A stretch of 64,000 bases of DNA from JADKIH01 sp031427625 (GTDB lineage Bacteria; Bacteroidota; Bacteroidia; AKYH767-A; 2013-40CM-41-45): NCBI GenBank assembly GCA_031427625.1, contig JANPNV010000095.1:1-64000 (forward strand). Direction: 5' to 3'. The notes beneath the pieces are model-generated. The model saw nothing but the letters and a program-made list of their open reading frames with translations, was not told the DNA's origin and did no database searches. A program made the translations under genes and the position numbers. This document shows, in pieces, positions 18,404 through 29,006 of this stretch; the first letter of the stretch is position 1, and each line of letters starts with the position of its first letter.

Positions 18404-21400
18404 ATGAACACACTCTACGATTCTGAAAAAACAAAATATGGCAATATTTTAATCGGTAATACTAAAAATATTGCTGAGTTCAGTAAATCTTATGGTTTCC
18501 ATTTTAACCACACAGCAAAAAATATTTTTAAACTTTCTATGATATTTTTTGCATTTTTATTTTTAAATGGTTTTAAAGTAAGCGCTCAAACCGCAGGAAA
18601 TCATTGCAAGCTTAATTGCCGCGATACGATAGTTTGTTTCAGTTTACCCGATTCATTGGTAAAACTGCCAAAGCCAACTTATACGAGTGACGGTCTTCAG
18701 GGAGGAAGTTCTCCCTGTCTCTATGATTCTATTTGGAATACTTCACCCGGAGTATTTCCTGTTGGAACCACCGTTGTTACATGGTATGTTCGATCAATTT
18801 TTGGATTCATCGATTCCTGTACTCAAAATATTATTCGTAAAGCTCCATCTAATTACAATATAATCTTTTCTACTTTTCCTCCTATCATCGGTGGAGTAAT
18901 TAACATTTGTAATGGCCAGTCTATTTTATTCACTGATAATTCTACTGGAACAACAGGAAGGCTATGGAATTTTGGTAATGGTTTTTACTCCAGCAACGCA
19001 ATTCATACTGAGCCGGGCTGGCATTATCCACCGGGAACTTATTACGATACGTTGACTGTTTTCGACGATTGTGGTAATCCGCATGACACAGCCTGGCAGG
19101 TAGTAGTAGATTCTGCTTCTGGTCCTGATATTTTTTGCATCTCTGTAGTTTGTCCGGGTGATACCGTAACATATCATACTAATGCAGTTTGTACTTCTTA
19201 TACATGGAGTGTTGCGGGTGGAACTTTTCTGACAATTCCTCTTTCAACCAGTGATTCGGCTACAGTTGTCTGGGGTACCGGTTCGCAAGGCACAATCTCT
19301 TTAATTGTTTCAGGGTGTACACCACCTTTAACGTGCCCTTTCGGCACAACAAAGATTATTCATATTGTTCCTGCAGCACTTCCGATTGCCGGAGATACAG
19401 TTACCTGTGCTGAATCAGAAACCTGTTATCATATTGAATGTATTCCCGGCAATACCCATACGTGGACATTGACTCCAGCTTTTGCGGGAACAATTACCGG
19501 ACAAGGCACAAGTGATATTTGTATTAAGTGGGCTTCGGGATTTTTCGGGACAGTTAATCTTCAGGTGAATTATCAAAATGTACTTACAGGTTCAGGTTGT
19601 TCCTTGCCTTATGGCTGTACACATGATGAAGGTTGCGGTGGCAGTGGTCATTTAACAATTCATATCAAACCTATTTTTGGAATAACAGGACCACAGAGGG
19701 TATGCCCGAATGTTACAAGTTTACCATTCAATGGAGTGAACTTAACAAACAATACAATCGAGCCTTTAACACAATGGAAATTAGTAACACCAATTCCAAC
19801 AACAATTTACTTTTCCAGTACAAGTCAGCTTAATTCATACACATGGTTTAACGGTCCCGGAAAATACCAGCTTACGGCTTACGCTCCTCCTGGAGTGTAC
19901 TGCAATGATTCAGCAACCGTTTCGGTTGAAGTTATTGCTATGTTGACTCCTAATAATATTACCGGACTCGATACCGTTTGTAAAAATACACCTTCGTTCT
20001 ATACTGTAGCTCCGAACATGAATGGAGTTACCTATAACTGGAATGTATCGGGTGGAACAATCATTGGACCTAATAATGGAAGCAGCGTATCCATCAGTTG
20101 GTCTTCTGGCGGTGGGACTGTTTCAGTAACACAAACACTTACTGCACCTCCGGGATGTACATCGCTTTCATCAGCAGTATTTGTTGTAAAAACATGGCCG
20201 AATTTTCCTTTACCTGTTATTACACCAAGCAGTTCAATCGTATGTTTGAAAAGCAATGTCACTTATACGATACCTCCTGCGCTTATCAGCAATGGAACTT
20301 ATACATGGTCGGTAGTTCCTGCAACTGCTGGGAATATTATTACAGCAAATGGAACAAATACGATTACGATAAATTGGGTAAATGCAGCGATTACTCCGAT
20401 CTGGGTGAAGTTGAAAATAACCAGATGTTATTCCGATTCTGTCATGTTTCCGATAAACCTTCTTGCATTGCCTCCTGTTCCTAACATTAATTATACACCA
20501 CCATTTCCATGCGTAAACGATTTGGTGAGTTTTACTACGACGAGCACCGGGCCTGGTTGGATATGGAACTGGAGTTTTGGTGATTTAGGTGTTTCAAATA
20601 GTCAAAATCCATTTCATGCTTATGCCACGGGAGGAACCTTCCCTGTTCAGTTATATGTAACGAATGCGAATGGCTGTTCTGATACTGCTAAAACTACTAT
20701 TAAAGTAAATAGTATTCCTTTAGTACCAATTATCACAGGTCCGTCGAGTGTTTGCATAAACAGTAATGCTTCTTATACTTTTTCACAGCCATTATTTATG
20801 GGTGCAAGCTATACATGGTCGCTTTCTGCGCCTGCGCTTGGAAGTATTTTAACTTTTTCAAATAATTCAGTAAATGTTCAGTGGACTTCTGCCGGAATTG
20901 ATACTGTAAAACTTCATTTACAATCTACGTGTTTAGATACAACTCTGAAATTTGTTGTTACCATTAATCCGTTGCCAACACCTTCCATATCTGTTCCCTC
21001 ACCATCATGCCAGGGTTCACCTTTGACTTTCACAGGTGCAGGTGGAACATCTTATTCATGGTCATTTACCGGTGGTTCTGCTAACTCAACAACTATTCAA
21101 TCACCTGTTGTTACTTATTCTCTACCCGGGACGTATCCTGTAACATTAAGTGTGGTTAATGCCAACGGATGTACTGCAACTACTACCACAAGTATCACAA
21201 TTAACCCTCTTCCTCTTGCATTAATTTCAGGGCCGGGTGGTGTTTGTACATATCCGACAACTGTAACTCTCAACGCAGTCGTTGCAGCCGGTTATACATA
21301 TTTATGGTCACCAACTTCAGGTACTAATTCTTCATTAACTTATACTGTTTCCTCACCAACTACATTCTCTGTTATTGTTACTAACTCATTTGGTTGCAGC

Positions 21401-24400
21401 AAACTTTCAAATGCAATTACTATTACTGATGGAATATGTGATTTGATTCCCGGACCATGTGTTGTAAATGATACTATCGATTTCACCAGTACACCACCAA
21501 TATGCCTTTCTCAGACTTATACAAAAATTGGAGGTGCTGCATTGGCCGGATGGTATTTCGGCGACGGAGGATCTGCTGGTCCAATCTCTCCGGTTACTCA
21601 CACATTTCCATATCCCGGAGTTTTTCCGGTACAGGTATATGGTACTGCAACCGGGCTTGATGGAAATGGATTACCGTGTAGCAAAATCGTAGCGAAAACA
21701 CATATGATGACCATTCCTTTTGATGCATTCTTTGAATATTCATTTCAATGTAATGGCGCAAATCAAATGCAAACCATTTTTAATAATACGTCTCTTTACT
21801 TAGGGTCTGCTACAAGTTATAATTGGACATGGTATGACGTATCAACGGCTTCAACAATTTCAACAGTTCCTTTCCCTTCTCCAATAAATCTTTCTGCAGG
21901 AGTCCATATTATCAACCTCTACATTTATGATCCGATAACTATGGCTACATGTACAACGAGCCATACGATTACTGTTCCTGTACCTGTGGTTGCAAGCTTT
22001 ACAGTTTCTTCTCCGGTTTGTAAGGGAACCGCTGCAATATTTACGGATACATCTACACCTCTTGTCAACGTAGTATCACGATTGTTTGACAATGGCAACA
22101 GTGCCTTTTCATCCTTACCTGTATGCAGTCTGATTTATACTAGTTCCGGTTCCTTTATTGCAAAATTAAATGTCACAGATAAATATGGTTGCACAAGTTT
22201 GGCAACTAAACCAGTGAATGTAAATCCCGCAGGAACCGGTACTATAAGTATAGGAATAAACAATTGTGATTCCGTTCAGTTAACATCTTCAGGCCCCGGA
22301 CCATTTACATGGAATGTTATTAATCCTCCTCCGTTTCCAACCAATCCTGTTTACGTAAAAACAAGTGGATACTATTCTGTTACTTCTTATGATGGTAATG
22401 GTTGTCCGTTTACTGTCGGACCGGTTCAGGTAACTGTGAAGCAATCTCCAAATGCGACAATAGTAGGGAAAGCACAATATTGCCAGGGAGAAAATCTAGA
22501 TATTAAAACGCAGACAGCCGGTTCGTCATTTGTCTGGCAACAGATAATACCATTTGCCGGTGTTGTTGGTGGAAACACTCCGAATCTGGCCATACCACTT
22601 CCGAGTGCAGGAACATTTACTTATCAGGTAACAGTAACAGGACTTAACGGTTGTGTTTCAACGGCAACCTATACTATTATTGTTGATGCCGTCCCTTTAA
22701 CTGCGACAATCTTAGGCGGGCCATTAACATTTTGTAATGGTGATTCAGTTGTACTTACTGTTTCCCCTCCGGGCGCGACGTACCTTTGGTCAAAATCACC
22801 AACACCAGCATTATCAGGACCTGCAAATACATATAGTAGTTTAACTGTAAAAGTCAGCGGTACATATTCTGTCATAGTTCAAACTGCAAGTGGTTGCGCA
22901 TACCCGGCGATAGCGACAAAAACAGTAACTGTTAACCCAACACCTCCAGCAAATATTACCGGAGATACTGTTCTATGTGAAGGTGAAACGCTTGTTTTGG
23001 CCACCACAAATGTTGGCGGAGTTTCATATGCCTGGACAGGACCTGCTTCTACAGGAAATTCAAATCCATTCATATATCCGAATATACAATTAACTGATGC
23101 CGGAATTTATACGGTAGTTGTAACAGATGTAAATACAGGTTGTTCAAATACGGATACAATTAATGTTATCGTTAATCCTGTTCCTGTAACGCCATTTATA
23201 ATTTCAAATCCAGGAGGAGTTTTATGTGAGGGTCAGCTATTCAACCTAAGTGTTGTTGGTCCGTTGGGACCACCAATAGTTTATACATGGAATACTGGTC
23301 AGATAGCTAATAATATCAATGCCGTACTCAAAGGAGATTACTATGTAACTGCAACGAATCAGTTTGGATGCAGTGCACAATCAAATATAATTACCATTCA
23401 TCCTTTGCCTGATTTAAGTTGTGCGCCAATTGGTTGTTATGAATTTTGTAATGAATGTGATTCAGTAACGATACCCGGACCGGAAGGCATCGACACCTAT
23501 AACTGGGAGATGCTTGTTGGTAACGTATTTACATTTTACAGTTCAACGCAAAATATTACTGTCTATCCTCCGGGAGGAAAGTACAGGCTCATAGCATCCA
23601 ATATTTGGGGATGTACTGATTCAACAGATACATTAAAAATTAATTTCAAAGATTGTTGCCCTCCGCCTGATACTGTCAATTGTCTGAATGCCTGCAATGA
23701 TTTTAATAATAATAACCTGAATGGATTTATTCCTGATCCACTCGAACCCAATGTTGGCACAAATGTTACTAATGTCAACTCACAAGGCGGTGTAACCGAT
23801 TATTATATCACAGCAACTGATCTACCGGGACCATCTGCATTGCTAGCAAGTTCGCAGTTTTTGGGAAAATGGTGTTGCGGAACTTTTTGCTTCGACTATA
23901 AATTAATTGATGACAAAGGAACTGCCAGCAATGTCAATCCAAGTTTTGCAATTCATAATGGAATTCTTGGATTCAGATTTATTTCTTCTACGATAGCGAA
24001 TGTCTCAAACGGATGGCATAGCATCTGTGCGCCTATATCAGATTGTAATCCGCCACCGGTTTCTAATTTGGGAATTTGGGTGCCGTTAGGAGGCACTGTT
24101 CTTTCTGACTGGACAACTGTTCTAAATAATGTGACGGAAGTTGCATTCAGGGTCGACTATATTGCTTCCACAGATTTTGAAGTTTCAGGAATTGATAATG
24201 TATGCATCAATTCTAATGTTCCAAATATTAATGCAGGTGCTGATACAACTATTTGTCAGGGCTCTGTCGTGACGCTTCATGTTGAAGGTTGTAATTCTAC
24301 TCCTGAATGGTATGAAATAATTCCTAATGGCATTAATTTCTTATATGCCGGTCCTGTAATAGACGTTAGTCCACAACAGACAACTTGTTATATGGTTATT

Positions 24401-27400
24401 TGTTGTAATGCCGGTGCTTGTTGTTGTGATACGGATACGATTTGTATCAACGTAATTCCGCATCCGATCATAACATGGTCAGCTCAATTCGGACCACTCT
24501 GTAACAACAGCGATTCGATCTTCCTTGATCCAAATACTATTTTGGTAAACAACATACCACTTCCATTATCAGGAGGTACATGGGTATTCAGCGGACCGGG
24601 TGTAGTGGGAGGATATTTCTATCCTGGCGCACCAGGTACATATGTGATCACAGTTACGTATGTCGATCAATACGGGTGCACGGCTTCCACTTCGATTACA
24701 ATCACTGTCATCTTCTGTTGTACCAACTCCTGTAATGTAGATGCAGGCCCTGATCAGACAATCTGTGAAGGTCATGTTGCCATACTTACCGCTCAGGGAT
24801 GTACAGGAACAATTACGTGGTATCAGTTAGGACCAGATGGGCCAAACTATTATGGTGGCGGACCAGTCATCGACGTCATGCCACAGCAAAGTACCTGCTA
24901 CATGGTTATCTGTTGTTGCATCGATCCGATTTATCAGATTGCTTGCTGTGATACGGATACAGTTTGTATCAACGTACTTCCGCATCCGATCATAACATGG
25001 TCAGCTCATTTCGGACCACTCTGTAACAACAGCGATTCGATCTTCCTGGATCCGTATACTATTTTAGTAAACAACATTCCTCTTCCATTATCAGGAGGTA
25101 CATGGGTATTCAGTGGACCGGGTGTAGTGGGAGGATATTTCTATCCTGGCGCACCGGGTACATATGTGATCACAGTTACGTATGTCGATCAATATGGATG
25201 CACGGCTTCTACTTCAATTACAATCACTGTCATCTTCTGTTGTAACAATTCCTGTCAGGTCGATGCAGGTCCTGATCAGACAATCTGTGCAGGTCATGTT
25301 GCCATACTTACGTCTCAGGGTTGCACGGGAACATCTACGTGGTATCAACTGGGTGCAGAAGGACCAGTCTTCGTTGGCAGCGGACCGACAATCGATGTGA
25401 CACCACAGCAGAATGCCTGTTACATGGTTATCTGTTGTTGCATCGATCCGATTTATCAGATTGCTTGTTGTGATACGGATACAGTTTGTATCACTGTTCG
25501 TCCACCAATGCATTTGGAGTGGCCTGGATTCTTTGACGACGTATGCTTAAATGGTGATTCTGTATTCTTAGATCCATACAATGTATTTGTGGATAGCAAT
25601 CTCACGTTGTACATGATTCCGTTTACCGGTGGTACATGGTACTTCACAGGCGTAGGTGTTGTCGGAAATTATTTCCATCCGACAACATTAGGGCCTCATG
25701 TAATTACGGTTCATTATACCGATGCATTCGGTTGTACGGGAACAGTCAGTAAAACGATTAACGTAATTAATTGTGGAGGATGTGATCCGCAAAGTTGCAA
25801 TTGCAATTCAGTTCCGCCACCGCCTGGACCGACAATTACGATAATTAGTATTACTCCGGACAATTGTAATAATAGCGGATGTATTCATGCATCGTTTACC
25901 GGTTGTTGTCTGTTGTTTAGTTATACATATTACGATCCATGTAATCCGGCAATTTCTTATAGTGTAGCACAAACATCAGATTCTGGAATATTCTGTAACC
26001 TGCGAGCGGGGACTTATACGCTTTACGTTATGGATGCATGTGGAAACCTGGTCCAACAGAATGTAATTGTTCCATCAGTTGCTGGTCCATTAACTGCTAT
26101 TCTTCACTATTCGAATTGTGGTGATTCTGTTTGTGTGATTGTTGAAGGTGGATGTGCACCATATTCATATAACTGGAGTAATGGAAGTACAAGTTCATGC
26201 GTAAGCGGATTCCAGCCATGTACGAATATGTTGGTTACAATTACTGACAGTAAGGGCTGTTCGGTTACAAAAGTTGTTTCGACACCTCATGTAAATTTCT
26301 TCGGAATAATTAATCCGACTTGTTGTCAAGCAAATGGCAGAATCTGTGCAAATGTTTGTGGCGGAGTAACGGGCTATACATATTTGTGGAGCAACGGAGC
26401 AACAACTCCATGCATTTCGGGATTAGCAGCAGGTCAGTATTGCCTATATGTTTATACTCCAGATGGAGATGTAATAACCTGTTGTTATAATTTGACCGCC
26501 GGTGTAAATACTGGGCCTTCTGTTCATTTTGTATTCAATAATTGCGGACAGAGTGTAACCGCTGTTATTGAACAAACAAATTGTCAGGGATACAGTTATC
26601 ATTGGGAGAATAACAGCGTTGATTTAACCCGCGGAAATATTCAGGGATGTGATTCTGTAACATTTACTGTTGTTGGATGCGATGGTAGTGTATATAATCA
26701 TGGCTTCCGTATTCCTCATGTTTATCCGACTATCTCCCCGGTGAATTGCAATACTGGTAAAGGTGTCATCTGTGTTCCGGTAGAATGTTTCCGTTGTGCA
26801 CCTTATACATATGTCTGGTCACCGGCCTTACCTGGACAAAACAATACGTCTTCTTGTTTTGTAACTACTCCGGGAACATATTCTGTTTGCATTACAAATG
26901 CTTGTGGTGATGTAATATGTTGTACCGTTTATTTACCGGTGCCGTTGCCTACTACTATATCATTTGTAACAGGTAATGCACCATGTTATTACAATAACAC
27001 TGGATTTGTTCATCCGACAGTTAATGGTGGCACACCGGGTTATACATATAGCTGGAGTAATGGAGCCACAACTGCAAACATCGATAACCTTTATCCGGGT
27101 ATATATACGTTAACTATAACAGATGCATTGGGATGTACAACGACTGCAAGTGCAACTGTAATTGGAGGAACACGATGCATCATACACATTAATGTAGATA
27201 TATTCCTCGAAGGTTATTATCTGGGTGCCGGACATATGGCTCCGGTATTATTAAACCAGGGAGTGGCCGGTGTATCGGGTGTAGAAACTGACACTATTCA
27301 TATAGAGTTGAGAGATTCACTCGATCCGACAATAGTTGTTGAAGCAGCCGATGGAATATTGCTTACGAATGGAACATCTGATCTTACATTCAATAATGCA

Positions 27401-27760
27401 GACATAGGAAGTAGCTATTGGATTGTTGTAAAGCACAGGAATAGTATACAGACATGGAGTTCCTCTCCTGTGTTGATTCAACCATTAACTGATTATAATT
27501 TTTCATTATCCTCTTCACAGGCATTTGGAGACAATATGAAGCTGGTGGATAATGGAATCTGGGCTGCCTATACCGGTGATGTAAATCAGGATGAGTTCAT
27601 CGATATTTTTGATTTTCCGGAATTTGACCTAGACAATCAGAATTTCGTATCGTTCCTCTATGTAAGCACAGACTTTAACGGCGATGGCTTTGTAGATATA
27701 TTCGATTTTCCTGTTTATGACAGTAATAATCAGAATTTCATATTCTCGATTCATCCATAA
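18404..27760 (+). CDS. Giant cysteine-rich surface protein with dockerin-like C-terminus
   Basis: 3118-residue predicted secreted protein. The signal is an unusually long N-region, then a hydrophobic core at about 44-58 and cleavage near VSAQ (62). Next come an HYR-like domain (about 74-150), many PKD/Ig-like beta domains (for example a WNWSFGD PKD near 710), three 170-174-residue Cys-rich repeats (about 1943-2460) and SprB-like WSNGATT repeats (about 2480-2925). A conserved beta module precedes the end. The last 60 residues hold two calcium-loop motifs, DVNQDEFID and DFNGDGFVD, each followed by IFDFP, like a dockerin/EF-hand pair. No Por-type PNP sorting domain is present, so its anchoring differs from its neighbours. 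Likely an adhesin or structural surface fibre. Confidence 0.85.
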   Translation: MNTLYDSEKTKYGNILIGNTKNIAEFSKSYGFHFNHTAKNIFKLSMIFFAFLFLNGFKVSAQTAGNHCKLNCRDTIVCFSLPDSLVKLPKPTYTSDGLQGGSSPCLYDSIWNTSPGVFPVGTTVVTWYVRSIFGFIDSCTQNIIRKAPSNYNIIFSTFPPIIGGVINICNGQSILFTDNSTGTTGRLWNFGNGFYSSNAIHTEPGWHYPPGTYYDTLTVFDDCGNPHDTAWQVVVDSASGPDIFCISVVCPGDTVTYHTNAVCTSYTWSVAGGTFLTIPLSTSDSATVVWGTGSQGTISLIVSGCTPPLTCPFGTTKIIHIVPAALPIAGDTVTCAESETCYHIECIPGNTHTWTLTPAFAGTITGQGTSDICIKWASGFFGTVNLQVNYQNVLTGSGCSLPYGCTHDEGCGGSGHLTIHIKPIFGITGPQRVCPNVTSLPFNGVNLTNNTIEPLTQWKLVTPIPTTIYFSSTSQLNSYTWFNGPGKYQLTAYAPPGVYCNDSATVSVEVIAMLTPNNITGLDTVCKNTPSFYTVAPNMNGVTYNWNVSGGTIIGPNNGSSVSISWSSGGGTVSVTQTLTAPPGCTSLSSAVFVVKTWPNFPLPVITPSSSIVCLKSNVTYTIPPALISNGTYTWSVVPATAGNIITANGTNTITINWVNAAITPIWVKLKITRCYSDSVMFPINLLALPPVPNINYTPPFPCVNDLVSFTTTSTGPGWIWNWSFGDLGVSNSQNPFHAYATGGTFPVQLYVTNANGCSDTAKTTIKVNSIPLVPIITGPSSVCINSNASYTFSQPLFMGASYTWSLSAPALGSILTFSNNSVNVQWTSAGIDTVKLHLQSTCLDTTLKFVVTINPLPTPSISVPSPSCQGSPLTFTGAGGTSYSWSFTGGSANSTTIQSPVVTYSLPGTYPVTLSVVNANGCTATTTTSITINPLPLALISGPGGVCTYPTTVTLNAVVAAGYTYLWSPTSGTNSSLTYTVSSPTTFSVIVTNSFGCSKLSNAITITDGICDLIPGPCVVNDTIDFTSTPPICLSQTYTKIGGAALAGWYFGDGGSAGPISPVTHTFPYPGVFPVQVYGTATGLDGNGLPCSKIVAKTHMMTIPFDAFFEYSFQCNGANQMQTIFNNTSLYLGSATSYNWTWYDVSTASTISTVPFPSPINLSAGVHIINLYIYDPITMATCTTSHTITVPVPVVASFTVSSPVCKGTAAIFTDTSTPLVNVVSRLFDNGNSAFSSLPVCSLIYTSSGSFIAKLNVTDKYGCTSLATKPVNVNPAGTGTISIGINNCDSVQLTSSGPGPFTWNVINPPPFPTNPVYVKTSGYYSVTSYDGNGCPFTVGPVQVTVKQSPNATIVGKAQYCQGENLDIKTQTAGSSFVWQQIIPFAGVVGGNTPNLAIPLPSAGTFTYQVTVTGLNGCVSTATYTIIVDAVPLTATILGGPLTFCNGDSVVLTVSPPGATYLWSKSPTPALSGPANTYSSLTVKVSGTYSVIVQTASGCAYPAIATKTVTVNPTPPANITGDTVLCEGETLVLATTNVGGVSYAWTGPASTGNSNPFIYPNIQLTDAGIYTVVVTDVNTGCSNTDTINVIVNPVPVTPFIISNPGGVLCEGQLFNLSVVGPLGPPIVYTWNTGQIANNINAVLKGDYYVTATNQFGCSAQSNIITIHPLPDLSCAPIGCYEFCNECDSVTIPGPEGIDTYNWEMLVGNVFTFYSSTQNITVYPPGGKYRLIASNIWGCTDSTDTLKINFKDCCPPPDTVNCLNACNDFNNNNLNGFIPDPLEPNVGTNVTNVNSQGGVTDYYITATDLPGPSALLASSQFLGKWCCGTFCFDYKLIDDKGTASNVNPSFAIHNGILGFRFISSTIANVSNGWHSICAPISDCNPPPVSNLGIWVPLGGTVLSDWTTVLNNVTEVAFRVDYIASTDFEVSGIDNVCINSNVPNINAGADTTICQGSVVTLHVEGCNSTPEWYEIIPNGINFLYAGPVIDVSPQQTTCYMVICCNAGACCCDTDTICINVIPHPIITWSAQFGPLCNNSDSIFLDPNTILVNNIPLPLSGGTWVFSGPGVVGGYFYPGAPGTYVITVTYVDQYGCTASTSITITVIFCCTNSCNVDAGPDQTICEGHVAILTAQGCTGTITWYQLGPDGPNYYGGGPVIDVMPQQSTCYMVICCCIDPIYQIACCDTDTVCINVLPHPIITWSAHFGPLCNNSDSIFLDPYTILVNNIPLPLSGGTWVFSGPGVVGGYFYPGAPGTYVITVTYVDQYGCTASTSITITVIFCCNNSCQVDAGPDQTICAGHVAILTSQGCTGTSTWYQLGAEGPVFVGSGPTIDVTPQQNACYMVICCCIDPIYQIACCDTDTVCITVRPPMHLEWPGFFDDVCLNGDSVFLDPYNVFVDSNLTLYMIPFTGGTWYFTGVGVVGNYFHPTTLGPHVITVHYTDAFGCTGTVSKTINVINCGGCDPQSCNCNSVPPPPGPTITIISITPDNCNNSGCIHASFTGCCLLFSYTYYDPCNPAISYSVAQTSDSGIFCNLRAGTYTLYVMDACGNLVQQNVIVPSVAGPLTAILHYSNCGDSVCVIVEGGCAPYSYNWSNGSTSSCVSGFQPCTNMLVTITDSKGCSVTKVVSTPHVNFFGIINPTCCQANGRICANVCGGVTGYTYLWSNGATTPCISGLAAGQYCLYVYTPDGDVITCCYNLTAGVNTGPSVHFVFNNCGQSVTAVIEQTNCQGYSYHWENNSVDLTRGNIQGCDSVTFTVVGCDGSVYNHGFRIPHVYPTISPVNCNTGKGVICVPVECFRCAPYTYVWSPALPGQNNTSSCFVTTPGTYSVCITNACGDVICCTVYLPVPLPTTISFVTGNAPCYYNNTGFVHPTVNGGTPGYTYSWSNGATTANIDNLYPGIYTLTITDALGCTTTASATVIGGTRCIIHINVDIFLEGYYLGAGHMAPVLLNQGVAGVSGVETDTIHIELRDSLDPTIVVEAADGILLTNGTSDLTFNNADIGSSYWIVVKHRNSIQTWSSSPVLIQPLTDYNFSLSSSQAFGDNMKLVDNGIWAAYTGDVNQDEFIDIFDFPEFDLDNQNFVSFLYVSTDFNGDGFVDIFDFPVYDSNNQNFIFSIHP
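24230..25783 (+). repeat. Three tandem about 520-bp coding repeats
   Basis: Copies begin at about 24230, 24740 and 25262. Each encodes AG[AP]D[TQ]TIC followed by a Cys-rich segment (CCDTDT[IV]CI) and, in the first two, a HPIITWSA block. From 24428 the first two copies are nearly identical in DNA over about 290 bp at an exact 522-nt offset. The third copy keeps the first half at the same 522-nt offset but has diverged in its second half. Recent in-frame duplication or gene conversion explains this. Confidence 0.9.
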
Positions 27761-27774
27761 ACTAATAAGACAAG

Positions 27775-27826
27775 CAAGCCGGCATGAGGAACAGTTCCTT
27801 ATGCCGGCTTGACTGTTTGTGCATTT
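27775..27826 (+). terminator. Intrinsic terminator after the giant gene
   Basis: An 18-bp stem pairs 27775-27792 with 27794-27811 (one G-T wobble, minimal loop) and includes AAGCCGGCAT/ATGCCGGCTT. It is followed within 15 nt by ATTTTTTG. It lies 15 nt after the stop codon and is unusually long and GC-rich for this AT-rich sequence. Confidence 0.85.
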
Positions 27827-27894
27827 TTTGTATATTTAGCACGCGGAGTGAAATCATTTCCTCACATTGTTCACACACTTTATATTCAGCTATA

Positions 27895-28989
27895 ATGAAA
27901 AAAATTACGGTTGTGCTATTGCTTCTAATTACATTCTACGGAGCAAAGTCACAGGATACACTTCATTCGAATGATTTTACAGCAGCGGGAGATACATTTG
28001 TTCTCAGTATTGGGACATCGTTTTCAGGAATAAATCCTGCGGCTACCGGAGCAAATTTTATCTGGGATTATGCTGCTCTTGGGCGAAGCAGTCAGCGTGT
28101 AGATACAGTTTTTAATCCGTCAAGCACAAATGCATTACTCGGATTCTTTTTTATTAATTCCCAATTCAATTCTAACAGATCGAATCAAGCAATGCGTGGC
28201 CAGAATTTTAATCTTGGATTTGTCGGCCTATCTGATGTATTTAATTATTATTATAATTCTACAACAGATTTTTCACAGCCTGGTTTCGGAGCAGTTGTAA
28301 ATGGAATTCCAATTCCTGTAGCCTACACTCCGCATGATATCATTTACCGTTTTCCTCTGAAGTATGCTGATGAAGATTCAGTGGCATACAATTATCAGCT
28401 TGATCTTACTTCAACACTTGGTCTCTTTTATTCTGTTGCAAGGAAGAGACATAATCTGGTTGATGGGTGGGGATCAGTAACTACACCTTATGGCACTTAT
28501 AATGTACTCCGGGTAAAATCTACCATTGTCGAACAAGACAGCGTTTATATCGATTCATTAGGTTTCGGAATAAAAACTCCGCCAATAACAACCTTTGAAT
28601 ATAAATGGCTGGGTGCAGGCTATGGCTTACCACTTTTACAGATAAACACAACCTCAGGAAATATTATTACACAAATTCTATATCAGGATTCGATTCATAC
28701 TACAGGAATTGAAAATGTTCAGTCGATAATTTCCGAGCCTGTTGTTTTCCCAAATCCATCATCAGAATTTATTCTTATCCGTTATTCACTTTTGCAAAAA
28801 TCTAATGTTGTCATCAGCTTATATTCAGTTGATGGCAAAGAAATCATTAGAGAGGTAGATAATAATCAGCAAGCAGGAGAAGCTATCAGGAAAATTAATT
28901 TTACCGGACGTACAATTTCCCGCGGAATATATCTGCTGACAATAGAGGCAGGTCACTCCAAATTCACTAAGCAGATAGAAATTCAGTAA
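27895..28989 (+). CDS. T9SS type A sorting domain-containing secreted protein
   Basis: 364-residue secreted protein. Signal peptide MKKITVVLLLLITFYG, cleavage near KSQ. A beta-rich body of unknown family includes the GWGSVTTPYGTYNVLRVKS segment seen in several Bacteroidota secreted proteins. The Por-type C-terminal sorting domain starts at about FPNPSSEF (residue 283) and ends SKFTKQIEIQ, so it is delivered by the type IX system. The frame is open from 27784, but that part runs through the terminator hairpin; 27895 is the real start. It converges on ribH with 17 nt between the stops. Confidence 0.88.
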   Translation: MKKITVVLLLLITFYGAKSQDTLHSNDFTAAGDTFVLSIGTSFSGINPAATGANFIWDYAALGRSSQRVDTVFNPSSTNALLGFFFINSQFNSNRSNQAMRGQNFNLGFVGLSDVFNYYYNSTTDFSQPGFGAVVNGIPIPVAYTPHDIIYRFPLKYADEDSVAYNYQLDLTSTLGLFYSVARKRHNLVDGWGSVTTPYGTYNVLRVKSTIVEQDSVYIDSLGFGIKTPPITTFEYKWLGAGYGLPLLQINTTSGNIITQILYQDSIHTTGIENVQSIISEPVVFPNPSSEFILIRYSLLQKSNVVISLYSVDGKEIIREVDNNQQAGEAIRKINFTGRTISRGIYLLTIEAGHSKFTKQIEIQ

Positions 28990-28990
28990 A

Positions 28991-29005
28991 ATAAAATTAT
29001 TTTAT
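28991..29005. terminator. AT-only palindrome between convergent genes
   Basis: ATAAAAT T ATTTTAT, a perfect 7-bp inverted repeat in the 17-nt gap between the convergent sorted-protein and ribH genes. Its position suggests a weak bidirectional terminator, but the stem has no GC pairs. Confidence 0.3.
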
Positions 29006-29006
29006 G

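Noticed and set aside
25214..25513. 99-codon antisense ORF in the giant gene
   Set aside because: It recurs with the coding repeats, as expected for a frame shadow.
24226..25790. Repeat array that might be taken for a CRISPR
   Set aside because: Units are about 520 bp, in frame and protein-coding, without short repeats or spacers.
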